The notes: a model not told the origin generated them from the letters alone. A stretch of DNA of 64,000 nucleotides from an uncultured Clostridia bacterium (GCA_947303805.1 CAMYZE010000004.1:148852-212851), one strand, 5' to 3'. Shown: positions 19,608 through 28,808, counted from the first letter of the stretch. Program-made: numbers and translations.

Positions 19608-21710
19608 TTATTTCTTCACTGGTCTAAATAATAGTACAAGCACAATCACTACTACTGCAAATGACACTATAGTAGCTGCACTCATAACTCCAGCAGTTAA
19701 AAACATACCGATATTATATGTGCACATCGCGAGCAAGTATCCCACCATCATCTGGAATATGAATGTAAACCAACCCCAACTTGCTTTTCCTTGTTCTCTA
19801 AATGCTGTTGCTATTGCAACCATACATGGAGCATTGAATATATTAAATAGCATAAAGCTTAGTCCTGTCAAAACATTTCCATTAAACAACTGTCTAATAG
19901 CTGCTATGACATCTGCCTCATCTTCTGATGCTGCATGGGCAAGCATTCCTAAAGTAGCTGTTGCCTGTTCTTTTGCAATCTCTGCAGACACAGATGCAAC
20001 TGCACCCTGCCAAGTTCCGAAACCAAGTGGTGCAAATATAAATGCAATTGCCTCACCTACTGTTTTTAAAATGCTTTCTTCTAAATCTACAAGTTCAAAT
20101 TTGAAATTGAAATTCATAAGGAACCAAAGCACTACGCAAGCTGTAAATATTATAGTTCCGGCTTTTATCATAAATCCTTTTACTCTCTCCCACACGTGTA
20201 TAAAAAGACCTTTTACTGATGGGAAATGGTAAGCGGGAAGTTCCATTACAAATGGTGCAGGGTCGCCAGAAAAATATTTTAATTTCTTAAGTATAATTCC
20301 AAATACCACTACTATTGCAATTCCTATAAAATACATTGCTGTTGCGATAAATGCATTTCCAGGGAAGAAGGCCTGAGTCATAATTAAAACTATTTCCATC
20401 TTTGCAGCACAAGGAATAAATGTTGCAAGAATTATAGTCATCCTTCTATCTTTTTCTTCCTCGATAGTTCTTGTCGCCATAATAGCAGGCACACCACAAC
20501 CAGTTCCAACTACCATAGGTATAAATGATTTTCCAGAAAGACCGAATCTTCTAAATATCCTATCAAAGATAAATGCAACTCTCGCCATATAGCCGCTATC
20601 TTCAAGTATAGAAAGAAGCAAGAAAAGTATTGCCATCTGTGGCACAAAACCTAAAACTGTTCCTACACCACCTATTATTCCATCTATCACAAGGCTTTGA
20701 ACCCAGTCAGCAACTTGCAAGCTCGCAAGGAAATTCTCTACAACATTAGGAATTATTTCACCGAATAACACATCATTCATCCAATCGGTTAAAAATGTTC
20801 CAAGTGGTCCCATCGCAATGTAGTATACTACAAACATTATAACTGCGAAAATAGGAAGTGCTAAAATTCTATTTGTCAAAACTCTATCAATCTTGTCTGA
20901 TGATGTAAGTCCGTCGCCACCTTTTTTCTTAATTACTGCTTTACTAACTAAATCTTGTATATATTCATATCTTTGATTTGTGATAATACTTTCTGCGTCA
21001 TCATCCATCTCTTCTTCACAATCTTTTATATGTGCTTCAAGATGACTCAACTCTTCTTTGGAAATATTTAGGCCCTCATACGCTTTCTCATCTCTTTCAA
21101 ATATTTTAATAGCAAACCATCTTATATTATTCTCAGAAACTTGTTTCTGTATTGACTCTTCTATATGAGCAAGTGCATGCTCAACAGATCCAGAAAATAC
21201 ATGTGGGCACTCTTTTACTTTTTCCTTCGATGCCTCTATACAAATATTAGCTGCTTCAAAAACACCCTTCTCAGTTAGTGCCGACATAGTTACAACCTTG
21301 CAACCAAGCTCTTTAGAAAGTTTTTCAATATCTATCTTATCTCCATTTTTTTCAACTATGTCCATCATATTGATTGCAACTACAGTTGGGATACCTATCT
21401 CTAAAATCTGAGTAGTGAGATAAAGATTTCTTTCTATATTAGTTCCATCTACTATATTTAAAATAGCATCTGGTTTCTCATTCACAAGATAATTTCTCGC
21501 AACCACCTCTTCCAAAGAATAAGGCGAAAGTGAATAAATACCAGGCAAATCCTGTATAATCACATCTTTGTTGCCAATCAATTTTCCTTCTTTTTTCTCT
21601 ACCGTAACTCCTGGCCAGTTTCCCACATACTGAGTTGAACCAGTAAGTGCATTAAATAATGTTGTCTTGCCGCAGTTTGGATTTCCTGCGAGCGCAATTT
21701 TTAATCCCAT
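19608..21710 (-). CDS. feoB: Ferrous iron transporter B
   Basis: This 700-residue inner-membrane Fe(II) transporter has an N-terminal G domain (G1 GNPNCGKTT at residues 9-17, G3 DLPGIYSL near 57, G4 INMMD near 120), a helical insertion domain, and about ten membrane helices with two Gate motifs (VGTGCGVPAIMATRT near 400). The start at 21710 is chosen because AGGAGGAATTATG precedes it and homologues begin MGLKIALAGNP; the in-frame ATG seven codons upstream lacks this. It is last in the order Cys-rich peptide, feoA, feoA, feoB. Iron control by the divergent DtxR-like regulator is likely. Confidence 0.96.
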   Translation of the reverse strand: MGLKIALAGNPNCGKTTLFNALTGSTQYVGNWPGVTVEKKEGKLIGNKDVIIQDLPGIYSLSPYSLEEVVARNYLVNEKPDAILNIVDGTNIERNLYLTTQILEIGIPTVVAINMMDIVEKNGDKIDIEKLSKELGCKVVTMSALTEKGVFEAANICIEASKEKVKECPHVFSGSVEHALAHIEESIQKQVSENNIRWFAIKIFERDEKAYEGLNISKEELSHLEAHIKDCEEEMDDDAESIITNQRYEYIQDLVSKAVIKKKGGDGLTSSDKIDRVLTNRILALPIFAVIMFVVYYIAMGPLGTFLTDWMNDVLFGEIIPNVVENFLASLQVADWVQSLVIDGIIGGVGTVLGFVPQMAILFLLLSILEDSGYMARVAFIFDRIFRRFGLSGKSFIPMVVGTGCGVPAIMATRTIEEEKDRRMTIILATFIPCAAKMEIVLIMTQAFFPGNAFIATAMYFIGIAIVVVFGIILKKLKYFSGDPAPFVMELPAYHFPSVKGLFIHVWERVKGFMIKAGTIIFTACVVLWFLMNFNFKFELVDLEESILKTVGEAIAFIFAPLGFGTWQGAVASVSAEIAKEQATATLGMLAHAASEDEADVIAAIRQLFNGNVLTGLSFMLFNIFNAPCMVAIATAFREQGKASWGWFTFIFQMMVGYLLAMCTYNIGMFLTAGVMSAATIVSFAVVVIVLVLLFRPVKK

Positions 21711-21732
21711 AATTCCTCCTATTTCCATCATC

Positions 21733-21756
21733 GTAGTGGCGAGCTATACGAACTCT
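21733..21756. repeat. Dispersed hairpin repeat, degenerate unit
   Basis: GTAGTGGCGAGCTATACGAAC and following bases keep the 5' GTAG tag and the GA...GA mismatch positions, but the outer stem has decayed. It lies between feoA and feoB. Confidence 0.55.
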
Positions 21757-21758
21757 CT

Positions 21759-21980
21759 CTACTCCATCTCCAATATATCAGCATCATCCTTTCTCAGTGA
21801 TAACTCGTACCCTCTCACTGTAATTTCCACTGGATCTCCAAGCGGAGCAACCTTTCTCACAAAGATTTCTGTCCCTTTTGTGATGCCCATGTCCATAATT
21901 CTTCTTTTTACTTTTCCTTCACCATGAATTTTTATTACTTTTGATTTTTCTCCAACCTGGATGTCTCTCAATGTTTTCAT
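21759..21980 (-). CDS. feoA: FeoA family protein
   Basis: This 73-residue SH3-like cytoplasmic protein supports FeoB. It has the typical layout: basic KVIKIHGEGKVKRRIMDMG, then KGTEIFVRKVAPLGDPVEI, then a terminal GYELSLRKDDADIL. GGGGGGTATATATG gives the start. It is the second of two feoA genes, directly upstream of feoB, and the copy most like the FeoB partner. Confidence 0.93.
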   Translation of the reverse strand: MKTLRDIQVGEKSKVIKIHGEGKVKRRIMDMGITKGTEIFVRKVAPLGDPVEITVRGYELSLRKDDADILEME

Positions 21981-21990
21981 ATATACCCCC

Positions 21991-22245
21991 CTATACTACT
22001 TTTGCTTTTAACAAATCTTTTCTGTCTACCAACTCTATCATTATTTTATCCGCCATCTCCCTAGTCACTGCAAGTCTACTGTCTTTCACATTTAAAATAA
22101 TATCTCCGTCGTGTGATGAGATAACATTTACAATCGTTCCGTCTACAAAACCAAGGTCAGCTAGATGTTTTTTTACATTATCTCTACCGCTAACCTTAAT
22201 CACTTTTGCCAAGTCGCCTGTTTTTACAAATGTTAATGGTAACAT
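21991..22245 (-). CDS. feoA: FeoA family protein, first copy
   Basis: This 84-residue FeoA-like protein (KVIKVSGRDNVKKHLADLG, VDGTIVNVISSHDGDIIL, DSRLAVTREMADKI) is divergent from the copy 10 bp downstream. Double feoA genes are common in Clostridia. The second copy may have a distinct regulatory contact with the FeoB G domain. The ribosome binding site is weak (AGAG). Confidence 0.9.
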   Translation of the reverse strand: MLPLTFVKTGDLAKVIKVSGRDNVKKHLADLGFVDGTIVNVISSHDGDIILNVKDSRLAVTREMADKIMIELVDRKDLLKAKVV

Positions 22246-22268
22246 AGTTTACTTACTCTTTTCCCTTC

Positions 22269-22421
22269 TTATTTAATTTCGCAACTGCCACAAGCACATT
22301 TCCCGCATTTACCGCAGTCACAACCGCAGCTGCATACACTCTTATTTTTTATTGTATGCCTTATAGCGAGTGCAAATGCTGCAAATACTATTACTAAAAC
22401 TATTATCGTTGATATATTCAT
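22269..22421 (-). CDS. FeoB-associated Cys-rich membrane peptide
   Basis: This is a 50-residue peptide. MNISTIIVLVIVFAAFALAI is one membrane segment; the cytosolic or extracytosolic tail then has nine cysteines in 19 residues (CSCGCDCGKCGKCACGSC). It matches the small Cys-rich proteins that accompany feoB in many Firmicutes, where a role in Fe(II) handling or redox is assumed but not settled. GAGAGGTAGAATATG precedes the ATG. As first gene of the feo operon it is nearest to the palindromic operator region. Confidence 0.85.
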   Translation of the reverse strand: MNISTIIVLVIVFAAFALAIRHTIKNKSVCSCGCDCGKCGKCACGSCEIK

Positions 22422-22450
22422 ATTCTACCTCTCCATGCGAACCCTTATTT

Positions 22451-22474
22451 GTACGGGCGAGTTTCACGAGCCCT
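22451..22474. repeat. Dispersed hairpin repeat unit
   Basis: GTAC then GGGC-GA-GT-TTC-AC-GA-GCCC, a near-ideal copy in which the inner pairs are GT/AC rather than GC/GC. It lies upstream of the feo operon. Fifteen bases (GAGTTTCACGAGCCC) recur inside thrC. Confidence 0.85.
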
Positions 22475-22500
22475 AAAATTAATATTGATTTATTATTATT

Positions 22501-22550
22501 TAAGATATATAATACTAGTTAGATATATTTAACATATCTAATATATCTTA
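22501..22550. promoter_or_regulatory. Nested palindromes between feo operon and DtxR-type gene
   Basis: The outer arms TAAGATATAT (22501-22510) and ATATATCTTA (22541-22550) are perfect inverted repeats. Inside them TTAGATAT (22519-22526) and ATATCTAA (22534-22541) form a second perfect dyad with a 7-bp spacer. Placement between divergent iron genes suggests an operator for the DtxR-like protein. AT-rich palindromes can also arise by chance, so this is a candidate. Confidence 0.5.
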
Positions 22551-22639
22551 TAAATCAAATTTTGTCAAACATTTTTATTTTCAAACTTAAGTAAAATCTA
22601 AAAACAATGGTAAAACAATTTAACTCATGTTTAAAATCT

Positions 22640-22663
22640 GTATGGGCGAGTTTTACGAGCCCT
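22640..22663. repeat. Dispersed hairpin repeat unit
   Basis: GTAT then GGGC-GA-GT-TTT-AC-GA-GCCC. It lies 15 bp upstream of the DtxR-type start and ends just before the AGGAG ribosome binding site. Confidence 0.85.
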
Positions 22664-22678
22664 AATTAGGAGAATATT

Positions 22679-23056
22679 ATGGAACCATTAGAATCAACCG
22701 AAGACTACCTTGAAGCCATACTTAGAGTCAAAGAAAAACAAAACTATGTAAGATCAGTAGATGTTGCAAAACTTCTTAAAGTGTCTAAACCAAGTGTCAC
22801 TTATGCTACAAAAAGATTAAAAGAAAGCGGATATATCACTACAGACGAAAATGGTATGATTTTATTTACTGCCGCTGGTGAAAAATTGGCACTTGATACC
22901 TGGACGAGACATAAGACTCTTGCAAAACTTTTTATGCAACTAGGAGTGAAAGAAAAACAGGCTCTTGAAGATGCCTGTAAGGTTGAACACGATTTGTCAG
23001 AAGAGACATTTAAAGCGATACAAAAATTTGTAGATAAAAATAAATCAAAAAAATAG
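22679..23056 (+). CDS. DtxR-family iron-responsive repressor
   Basis: This is a 125-residue regulator. Residues 5-65 are the winged helix (TEDYLEAIL, VAKLLKVSKPSVTYATKRL). Residues 75-120 are the metal-binding/dimerisation region, with H78 and C100-K-V-E103-H104. The C-x-x-E-H spacing resembles the iron-sensing DtxR/IdeR type more than MntR. There is no C-terminal SH3 domain, as in short clostridial members. TTAGGAGAATATTATG supports the start. It is divergent from the feo operon across a palindrome, so it probably represses iron uptake when Fe(II) is plentiful. Confidence 0.9.
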   Translation: MEPLESTEDYLEAILRVKEKQNYVRSVDVAKLLKVSKPSVTYATKRLKESGYITTDENGMILFTAAGEKLALDTWTRHKTLAKLFMQLGVKEKQALEDACKVEHDLSEETFKAIQKFVDKNKSKK

Positions 23057-23081
23057 CGGAGCTAATACTCCGCTTTTTTTA
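23055..23081 (+). terminator. Terminator of the DtxR-type gene
   Basis: AGCGGAG / CTCCGCT, a 7-bp stem with a CTAATA loop, is followed by seven T. It overlaps the last codon of the converging lipoprotein gene. Confidence 0.88.
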
Positions 23082-23657
23082 TCCTATAAATCCTTCCTCG
23101 GCAAGTTCATCGTAGTACTTTCTTATATTTTCCATCGCAGCTTTATCTTCTTCAGTTAAAGTTTCTTTATTAGCAAATTTTGTCATATATTCTCTTTGAC
23201 TTTTGTCGCCGTCCTTATCAACATCATACACTGTAAGATTAAGTGTATCAATCAGTCTTCTATTTCCTACATCTCTAAAGTGTAAATTAATTTCATATAT
23301 TCCATATTCCTGTCCCTCTTCAGCCTTCATGTCAAATATAACTTTTGCCCAATCTTCGTCTTCACCTTCTTCGACTTGCATCTTTTTTATCATATCAGTC
23401 GAATCTTGAACTCCTGTCACTGCATCTGCTTCCATCTCTTTAGTTCTTAAATCAATTTCCTCAACCATGACATCCGTCATATATTTCTTTTTGATTTTTT
23501 CTGCTTTAGCAGCATTATTAGCTATATCATTTTTTAAATATTCAATATAAAACTTTTTTGCAATTTCAGTGGCTTTAACATTTAGTCCGTTTGGAGCACA
23601 AGAAAAAAGTAATGCTACCGACAAGAGTACAATTGATGTTTTGATAATTCTTTTCAT
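23079..23657 (-). CDS. Lipoprotein of unknown function
   Basis: This 192-residue protein has a lipoprotein signal (MKRIIKTSIVLLSVALLFSC, Cys at 20). The mature part is acidic and helical at the start (AKKFYIEYLKNDI) with a beta-rich middle (YEINLHFRDVGNRRLIDTLNLTVYDV). It resembles small DUF4878/NTF2-like lipoproteins in general layout, but I do not recognise a family with certainty. The ATG is preceded by AAGGAG. It stands alone between a terminator and the M20 peptidase gene. Confidence 0.7.
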   Translation of the reverse strand: MKRIIKTSIVLLSVALLFSCAPNGLNVKATEIAKKFYIEYLKNDIANNAAKAEKIKKKYMTDVMVEEIDLRTKEMEADAVTGVQDSTDMIKKMQVEEGEDEDWAKVIFDMKAEEGQEYGIYEINLHFRDVGNRRLIDTLNLTVYDVDKDGDKSQREYMTKFANKETLTEEDKAAMENIRKYYDELAEEGFIG

Positions 23658-23684
23658 AATTTTAAAACTCCTTTTATTTTACTC

Positions 23685-23707
23685 GGGCTCGCAGTGCTTG
23701 CCCCTAC
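23685..23707. repeat. Dispersed hairpin repeat unit carrying the M20 peptidase stop codon
   Basis: On the minus strand it reads GTAG-GGGC-AA-GC-ACT-GC-GA-GCCC. The TAG stop of the M20 peptidase (23704-23706) is the TAG of the 5' tag. Confidence 0.85.
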
Positions 23708-24882
23708 AGTAATAGTTTGTTGACTAATTCTCTATAAACTTTTTCGCACCGCTCTATATCTTTTATCTCGACATATTCATCAGGTTTATGAGCAAGTGCA
23801 AGACTTCCTGGCCCATATGACAATGTATCTATATTTTTAAGTTTAGAAGCTATAACTGCCGTATCTGTATAGCCGGAAAAACTTGTCACAACTGGTATAT
23901 AGTCATCATTACTATCTTTTTCATATATGGATAAGATAGTTTCCTTCATGGCATTTAAAAACTTTGAGTCGTCATTCTTTTTTACAAATGCCCTATCACC
24001 GGTTATCTCGTAAGTAATTACTACATCATTAGAAATCGTTTTCTTTACATTTAAGATTGCATTATTGATTATCTTTATAATATCGTGATTAAAAGTTGGT
24101 GGAGCTAGTCTAAAATCCATAGTCACATAAGCCCTATCTGGGACAACATATGGTTCATATCCACCACTCATCATTCCAAATGTCACAGTTGTCCTTCCTA
24201 TCTCACTATCAGCAGGAAGATTTGAAATTTCTTTTTTTACATAAGAAATTGCTTCCGCGAGACAAGCATTTGCATCTATTCCAAGTTCTGGTCGGCTTGC
24301 ATGAGCGGTTTTTCCTTTCACAAAAAGTTTTACCCAAAATCTTCCCTTATGTGAAACTTGTATCATCTTATCAGTTGGCTCAAGGTCAGCGACAAATGAT
24401 TTTTCGCTCACCCATTTATCAGCAATTGCCTTTTCAACACCCTTCATATCAGCTTCTTCATCAACTGTAAATATAACTTTAAAATCTCTCTTCATTTTAC
24501 TTACATCAATATTTTTCACAACATATTCAAATGTCTTAAGTGCAACTGCAAGACCTGACTTCATATCGGTTGAGCCTCTGCCGTAAATCTTGCCATCTTT
24601 CTCTACAGCAGCAAATGGTTTTTCGATCCAATCATTTCCAACTACCACCGTATCCATATGACAAATAAGTACAAGTTCGGGCTCGTGGCATTCACCACCA
24701 CATCTTAAAACTACCATGAGATTTTTTCGTCCATCTAGTACTTCTGATTCTACGATTTCTACATCATCAGTTTTTAGGCTTATCAAATAGTCTTTGATGA
24801 ATGTTTCAATCTCTATCTCATAGACACCTGGGTCAGTGCTTTCAATTTCAATTAATTTTTTTGTTAGTTCTATGCTATTCAT
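23704..24882 (-). CDS. M20-family metallopeptidase / deacylase (ArgE/DapE type)
   Basis: This 392-residue cytosolic zinc enzyme has the first metal-binding histidine in LICHMDTVV near 77, aspartate in GRGSTDMKSGLAVAL near 110, glutamates in DEEADMKG near 148, and a dimerisation domain starting GKTAHASRPELG near 195. These are M20 hallmarks. The substrate is undetermined: acetylornithine, succinyl-diaminopimelate, or a dipeptide. The stop codon lies in a dispersed repeat. Upstream of the ATG no Shine-Dalgarno is visible because another repeat copy ends 9 bp before the start. Confidence 0.88.
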   Translation of the reverse strand: MNSIELTKKLIEIESTDPGVYEIEIETFIKDYLISLKTDDVEIVESEVLDGRKNLMVVLRCGGECHEPELVLICHMDTVVVGNDWIEKPFAAVEKDGKIYGRGSTDMKSGLAVALKTFEYVVKNIDVSKMKRDFKVIFTVDEEADMKGVEKAIADKWVSEKSFVADLEPTDKMIQVSHKGRFWVKLFVKGKTAHASRPELGIDANACLAEAISYVKKEISNLPADSEIGRTTVTFGMMSGGYEPYVVPDRAYVTMDFRLAPPTFNHDIIKIINNAILNVKKTISNDVVITYEITGDRAFVKKNDDSKFLNAMKETILSIYEKDSNDDYIPVVTSFSGYTDTAVIASKLKNIDTLSYGPGSLALAHKPDEYVEIKDIERCEKVYRELVNKLLL

Positions 24883-24890
24883 AAATTATT

Positions 24891-24913
24891 GGGCTCGTAT
24901 AACTCGCACTTAC
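24891..24913. repeat. Dispersed hairpin repeat unit at the M20 peptidase start
   Basis: The minus strand reads GTAA-GTGC-GA-GT-TAT-AC-GA-GCCC. Inner pairs are GT/AC; the outer stem has one G.T change. It fills the gap between thiT and the M20 peptidase gene and occupies the position where a ribosome binding site is expected. Confidence 0.75.
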
Positions 24914-24916
24914 AAA

Positions 24917-25438
24917 TTATTCTTTATACTTATGTAAAAGATTTTTTACTTGCGGTATAGATACGAATATTATTGTTATTAAATATTCTGCGAATATGTA
25001 TCCACCATTATATGCAAGAGTATACAATATTGGATTCCAAGTTTCTGGTGCATACTCTCTAAAAAAGATATATCCAGATATAGAGCTTGAAAGCCATCTA
25101 ATCATGCAGGCAATTAAGAATCCAACATAAGACCCGTGCTTTATATCTCTAAAAAATGCAACTACTCCAAAACAAGTAAATGCAAATATATAATCAAGAA
25201 AAATCTGTGCTGGATGAATTATTGTACCACCTTGTAGCAATTGCAATAACGAATATATAAATGCAGAAGCAAAACCATATTTTACGCCATAAAAATATGC
25301 AGGAAGTGAAATTATAAACATCGAAAACAATGTCACACTTCCACCAAGTGGCATTCTAAATATTTTTATAAAACTTAATACAAATGCCATCGCAATAAAT
25401 ACTGCAGAAACCACAAACTTTCTTAATTCTCTATTCAT
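24917..25438 (-). CDS. thiT: Thiamine ECF transporter substrate-binding protein ThiT
   Basis: This 173-residue membrane protein has six hydrophobic segments. The motif FRMPLGGSVTLFSMFIISLP near residue 27 and QLLQGGTIIHPAQIFLDYIFAF near 66 are characteristic of ThiT, the S component that binds thiamine for an energy-coupling-factor transporter. No ECF ATPase or EcfT is adjacent, as is usual when the energising module is shared. GGGGTGTTTAAATG provides the start. I looked for a TPP riboswitch in the 97 bp upstream and saw none. Confidence 0.85.
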   Translation of the reverse strand: MNRELRKFVVSAVFIAMAFVLSFIKIFRMPLGGSVTLFSMFIISLPAYFYGVKYGFASAFIYSLLQLLQGGTIIHPAQIFLDYIFAFTCFGVVAFFRDIKHGSYVGFLIACMIRWLSSSISGYIFFREYAPETWNPILYTLAYNGGYIFAEYLITIIFVSIPQVKNLLHKYKE

Positions 25439-25535
25439 TTAAACACCCCGTATTTTATATATTGTGATTTTAAGTTCATCACTTTAATATTGATATTTCA
25501 TTTAAATTTTTATCTTTCTTATTATACCACAAATA

Positions 25536-27932
25536 TTACCTAAATGTTTTATAAGTTATATTTTCTTTATCGAAATATATATCTATCTGTCCACTTTCCC
25601 CTGTTTTTAATACCTTTGATCCAGTACTTTCAATAGATTCTACAGTTTTTGCACCTGGGTGACCATAATTATTGTTCTTTCCGTACGAAAATACAGAGTA
25701 TCTTGGTGATACTAAGTCAAAAAACTCTGGGACATTGGAATTCTTTGACCCATGATGCGGAACCTTAAGGACCTCAACATCCATATTACTTCTTGCGAAA
25801 TCATCTTTAAGCATTCTCCCCATAGTTTCCTTACCAATGTCACCTGTAAATAGAGCTGAATGATTTTTATAGTCGAGCCTAAATGTGAGTGACATTTCAT
25901 TTTCATCTCTATTTTTATTCTTAAGCGAACCTTCATTTGGGCTTAAAATCGTTATAATATAATTATCTTTAAATTGTCTAGTGTCGCCCTCTTTCATATA
26001 AATAATATTCACGCCCCTATTATCAGCGGACTTCTTTAATTTATCAAATTTGAAATCGTCAATCGCTGTGATTGGCAAAACCAAATTATAAATATTTAAT
26101 TCGTCTTCATTTTCCAAAAGGTAAATTATTCCATTAGTATGGTCCGAATCAGCATGGGTTATAAATGCATAATCTATATGGTCTATTGCCCTTGATTTAA
26201 TGTGTGGCGACAGAACATATTGACCATTGCTTGTATTAGAGGACGAGCCTCCATCAATCGTGAGAATTAAGTTTTTTGATTCTATGAGAATACCATCGCC
26301 TTGACCTATTGATATAAATGTCATTCTCATTTCACTATGTGTTCTTACAGATATAATTATAGTAGAAAATATCAATGCAAAAGTACATAGTGTGATTTTT
26401 ATTAATTGTATTCTTTTATATTTACTTAAAAGCGGTAACTTTTCATAAAAACTTTGACCTATATTCTTTTTATCAATTTTACATTCTTTTATAAGATTGT
26501 CAGTGTTTTGATTTATAATCTCAATTATTAAAAATAATATTATATAATAATATAATATTTCATAGACATTTGGTCTTCCAAGCACAAGTAAGTGCGCAGG
26601 CAAAAACTCTACCAACTCACATAGTTTATCATATATTATAAATATAATATGAACTATAAATGCAACAACTCTTCCAATCGGTAGATATAAAAACGATAAC
26701 CCAAGTCCCGCCAAACCAAATCCAAGTACAAATGTCATGGGAAATAAAAATAATGTAAGTAATATTACACCTGGTATCTTGATCTCCTTTATTTTTACTC
26801 CTATAATGCTATCATTAACATCATCTCCCATGTCTCTTATTTTATTTTCTTTTTTAATTACTCTTGCAACTCTAAACTCACTATTTAACGCAAATATTGC
26901 CACATATGAAAACTGAAAACCAGCATTAAATAACAAATATGGTCTTATCATCAAAAATATAAATGCTATTATATATAAGGTATTCTTTGAATCATATGTT
27001 CTACCTATTGTCAGTGATAAAAACCTCACAAACAACATACTTATAGCTCTAAGACTTGATGGCCCAGCATCTATAAATATTCCATATAATAATATAAATA
27101 TGCTTACAAATCCTGCAGAAAAATTTACCGTAAATCGCTTTCTCAATAATTCAAAAAGAGCAAGTCCAAGTATTGATAAATGAAGTCCTGAAATAGCTAG
27201 GATATGAGCTATTCCATTATCTGAAAATCTTCTTCTCTGTTCTTTATCAATTCTTGATTTATCGCCAGTAACCATCGCAGAAAAAAGTCCAGAGTCCTTT
27301 TCATTTAAAATCTTTCCTATTTGAGATTTAATTACAAGTTTTATCGCATAGATACTTTGTTCTAACCTATTATAATCTAAATTAGTTACCTCTATGCCAT
27401 TTGCAAATGAAATAAAGGTTATGCCATCTGACCTATAATAAGTCTTTTGGTTAAACTCTCCCTCATTTGCCGGTCCCTCAATCACACTCGTGCCGCCAGT
27501 AATTTTTACAAGATTGCCAATCTTTACATCAGTCAATAATTCATCAGAAAAATAACATCTGCATTTACCAAGTGGTATGCCATTGGAATTGCAATTCACT
27601 AATACAAAATAATTACTATTGGTACTTTTACCTATAGAGTCGACCTTACCAGTAATAGTCTTATTACCTTTGCCAAGACTTTCAACATTTGACACCAACT
27701 TGTCAAACCTATTTTCTTCCACCTTAAATCGCAAAAATCCAATTAGACCAAAGAGTACAATTACTAAAACAGTCACTAAATATAATTTTCCATCAAAGTA
27801 AAGTTTCCCATACAAAAAAATAGCGATAAGTATAAGCATCAATTTAAATATAATTGACACCGTACTTATAGCTATTATTATACCTATTATTGCAGATCCT
27901 AAAAATAAAACTGAAGGTCTTTTAATTTTCAT
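25536..27932 (-). CDS. comEC: DNA internalisation protein ComEC/Rec2
   Basis: This 798-residue polytopic protein is needed for uptake of single-stranded DNA in competence. The N-terminus has three membrane segments and an OB-like soluble region (about 75-185). The competence domain begins HILAISGLHLSILGLALF near 240. The C-terminal metallo-beta-lactamase-like domain runs from about 540 (ISIGQGDGILIES, HADSDHTNG, LKVPHHGSKNS). All three ComEC parts are present, so it looks complete. It overlaps the degV stop region by 11 bp at its start. No comEA is adjacent. Confidence 0.93.
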   Translation of the reverse strand: MKIKRPSVLFLGSAIIGIIIAISTVSIIFKLMLILIAIFLYGKLYFDGKLYLVTVLVIVLFGLIGFLRFKVEENRFDKLVSNVESLGKGNKTITGKVDSIGKSTNSNYFVLVNCNSNGIPLGKCRCYFSDELLTDVKIGNLVKITGGTSVIEGPANEGEFNQKTYYRSDGITFISFANGIEVTNLDYNRLEQSIYAIKLVIKSQIGKILNEKDSGLFSAMVTGDKSRIDKEQRRRFSDNGIAHILAISGLHLSILGLALFELLRKRFTVNFSAGFVSIFILLYGIFIDAGPSSLRAISMLFVRFLSLTIGRTYDSKNTLYIIAFIFLMIRPYLLFNAGFQFSYVAIFALNSEFRVARVIKKENKIRDMGDDVNDSIIGVKIKEIKIPGVILLTLFLFPMTFVLGFGLAGLGLSFLYLPIGRVVAFIVHIIFIIYDKLCELVEFLPAHLLVLGRPNVYEILYYYIILFLIIEIINQNTDNLIKECKIDKKNIGQSFYEKLPLLSKYKRIQLIKITLCTFALIFSTIIISVRTHSEMRMTFISIGQGDGILIESKNLILTIDGGSSSNTSNGQYVLSPHIKSRAIDHIDYAFITHADSDHTNGIIYLLENEDELNIYNLVLPITAIDDFKFDKLKKSADNRGVNIIYMKEGDTRQFKDNYIITILSPNEGSLKNKNRDENEMSLTFRLDYKNHSALFTGDIGKETMGRMLKDDFARSNMDVEVLKVPHHGSKNSNVPEFFDLVSPRYSVFSYGKNNNYGHPGAKTVESIESTGSKVLKTGESGQIDIYFDKENITYKTFR

Positions 27933-28785
27933 CTATTTTTTTATAAATTGCCGCCGCAACTGCACCAGTGCCTATATGGCATCCAATTACTGTAGATAAC
28001 TCATCAAGAATAATATCAGTCTTAAATGTCTCCGTCATGACATCTTTAAACTTTTTCGCCTCGTCTATACATTCAGTATATGCTACACCCAGTCTAAACT
28101 TTTCTATTGGCTCATTTCCAAAAAATTCTTTAAAATCATTTGCAACTAAGTTAACCATTTCGTCTTCAGCCTGTTTTAGTCCCCTTGCCTTCTTGACAAC
28201 TTCAAACTTATTTCCATTACTAAATAATATCGGTTTTATATTTAAGATGTTTCCAACTGCTGCTGAAAGAGCACTGACTCTCCCACCTTTTCTCAAATAT
28301 TCCAATGTGTCTACAGATATATACACTCTAGTATTTTTTGCGTTTTCTTCAACCTTGGCTTTTATATCTTGTGGGCTCATACCCTCTTTTAAAAATCTAG
28401 ATACATCTTCAAGTAAGCCCCTCTCAACTACCGATATGGTTTTGTGGTCTACTACAAAAACTCTATTTTTATACTCTTCTTCTACGATAGGCAGTATGCT
28501 TTGATAAGAACTTGATAGTCCGCTTGTTATAGGGAAATAAAGTATGTTGTCATACTCTTTTAAAAGTCTATCAAATGTCTCTACAACCATTTTTATTGGT
28601 GCTTGTGATGTATGAATATCATTGCTCTGTTTAAGTTTTTCATAAAACTCTACTTTAGTTAGTTTATCTTCATCATACTCTACTTCATCCAATAAAAAAG
28701 GTAAAGCTATCATCTCATAACCCAATAGCTTTGCCTCTTCTCTTGATATACCACAACTTGTATCTGTTAATATCGCTGTATTCAT
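27922..28785 (-). CDS. DegV family fatty-acid-binding protein
   Basis: This 287-residue protein has the DegV layout: TDTSCGISREEAKLLG at residues 7-22, ITSGLSSSYQS near 90, and TLEYLRKGGRVS near 158 followed by KPIL. DegV proteins bind fatty acids; in Firmicutes the FakB members present fatty acids to the FakA kinase. No fakA is in the window. It sits just upstream of comEC with overlapping ends and is probably co-transcribed with ferritin upstream. Confidence 0.9.
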   Translation of the reverse strand: MNTAILTDTSCGISREEAKLLGYEMIALPFLLDEVEYDEDKLTKVEFYEKLKQSNDIHTSQAPIKMVVETFDRLLKEYDNILYFPITSGLSSSYQSILPIVEEEYKNRVFVVDHKTISVVERGLLEDVSRFLKEGMSPQDIKAKVEENAKNTRVYISVDTLEYLRKGGRVSALSAAVGNILNIKPILFSNGNKFEVVKKARGLKQAEDEMVNLVANDFKEFFGNEPIEKFRLGVAYTECIDEAKKFKDVMTETFKTDIILDELSTVIGCHIGTGAVAAAIYKKIDEN

Positions 28786-28808
28786 AGTAACTCTATTGTT
28801 ATATTACT

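Noticed and set aside
25439..25535. TPP riboswitch upstream of thiT
   Set aside because: The 97-bp gap has no CTGAGA-type core and no paired helices of the THI-box; also too short.
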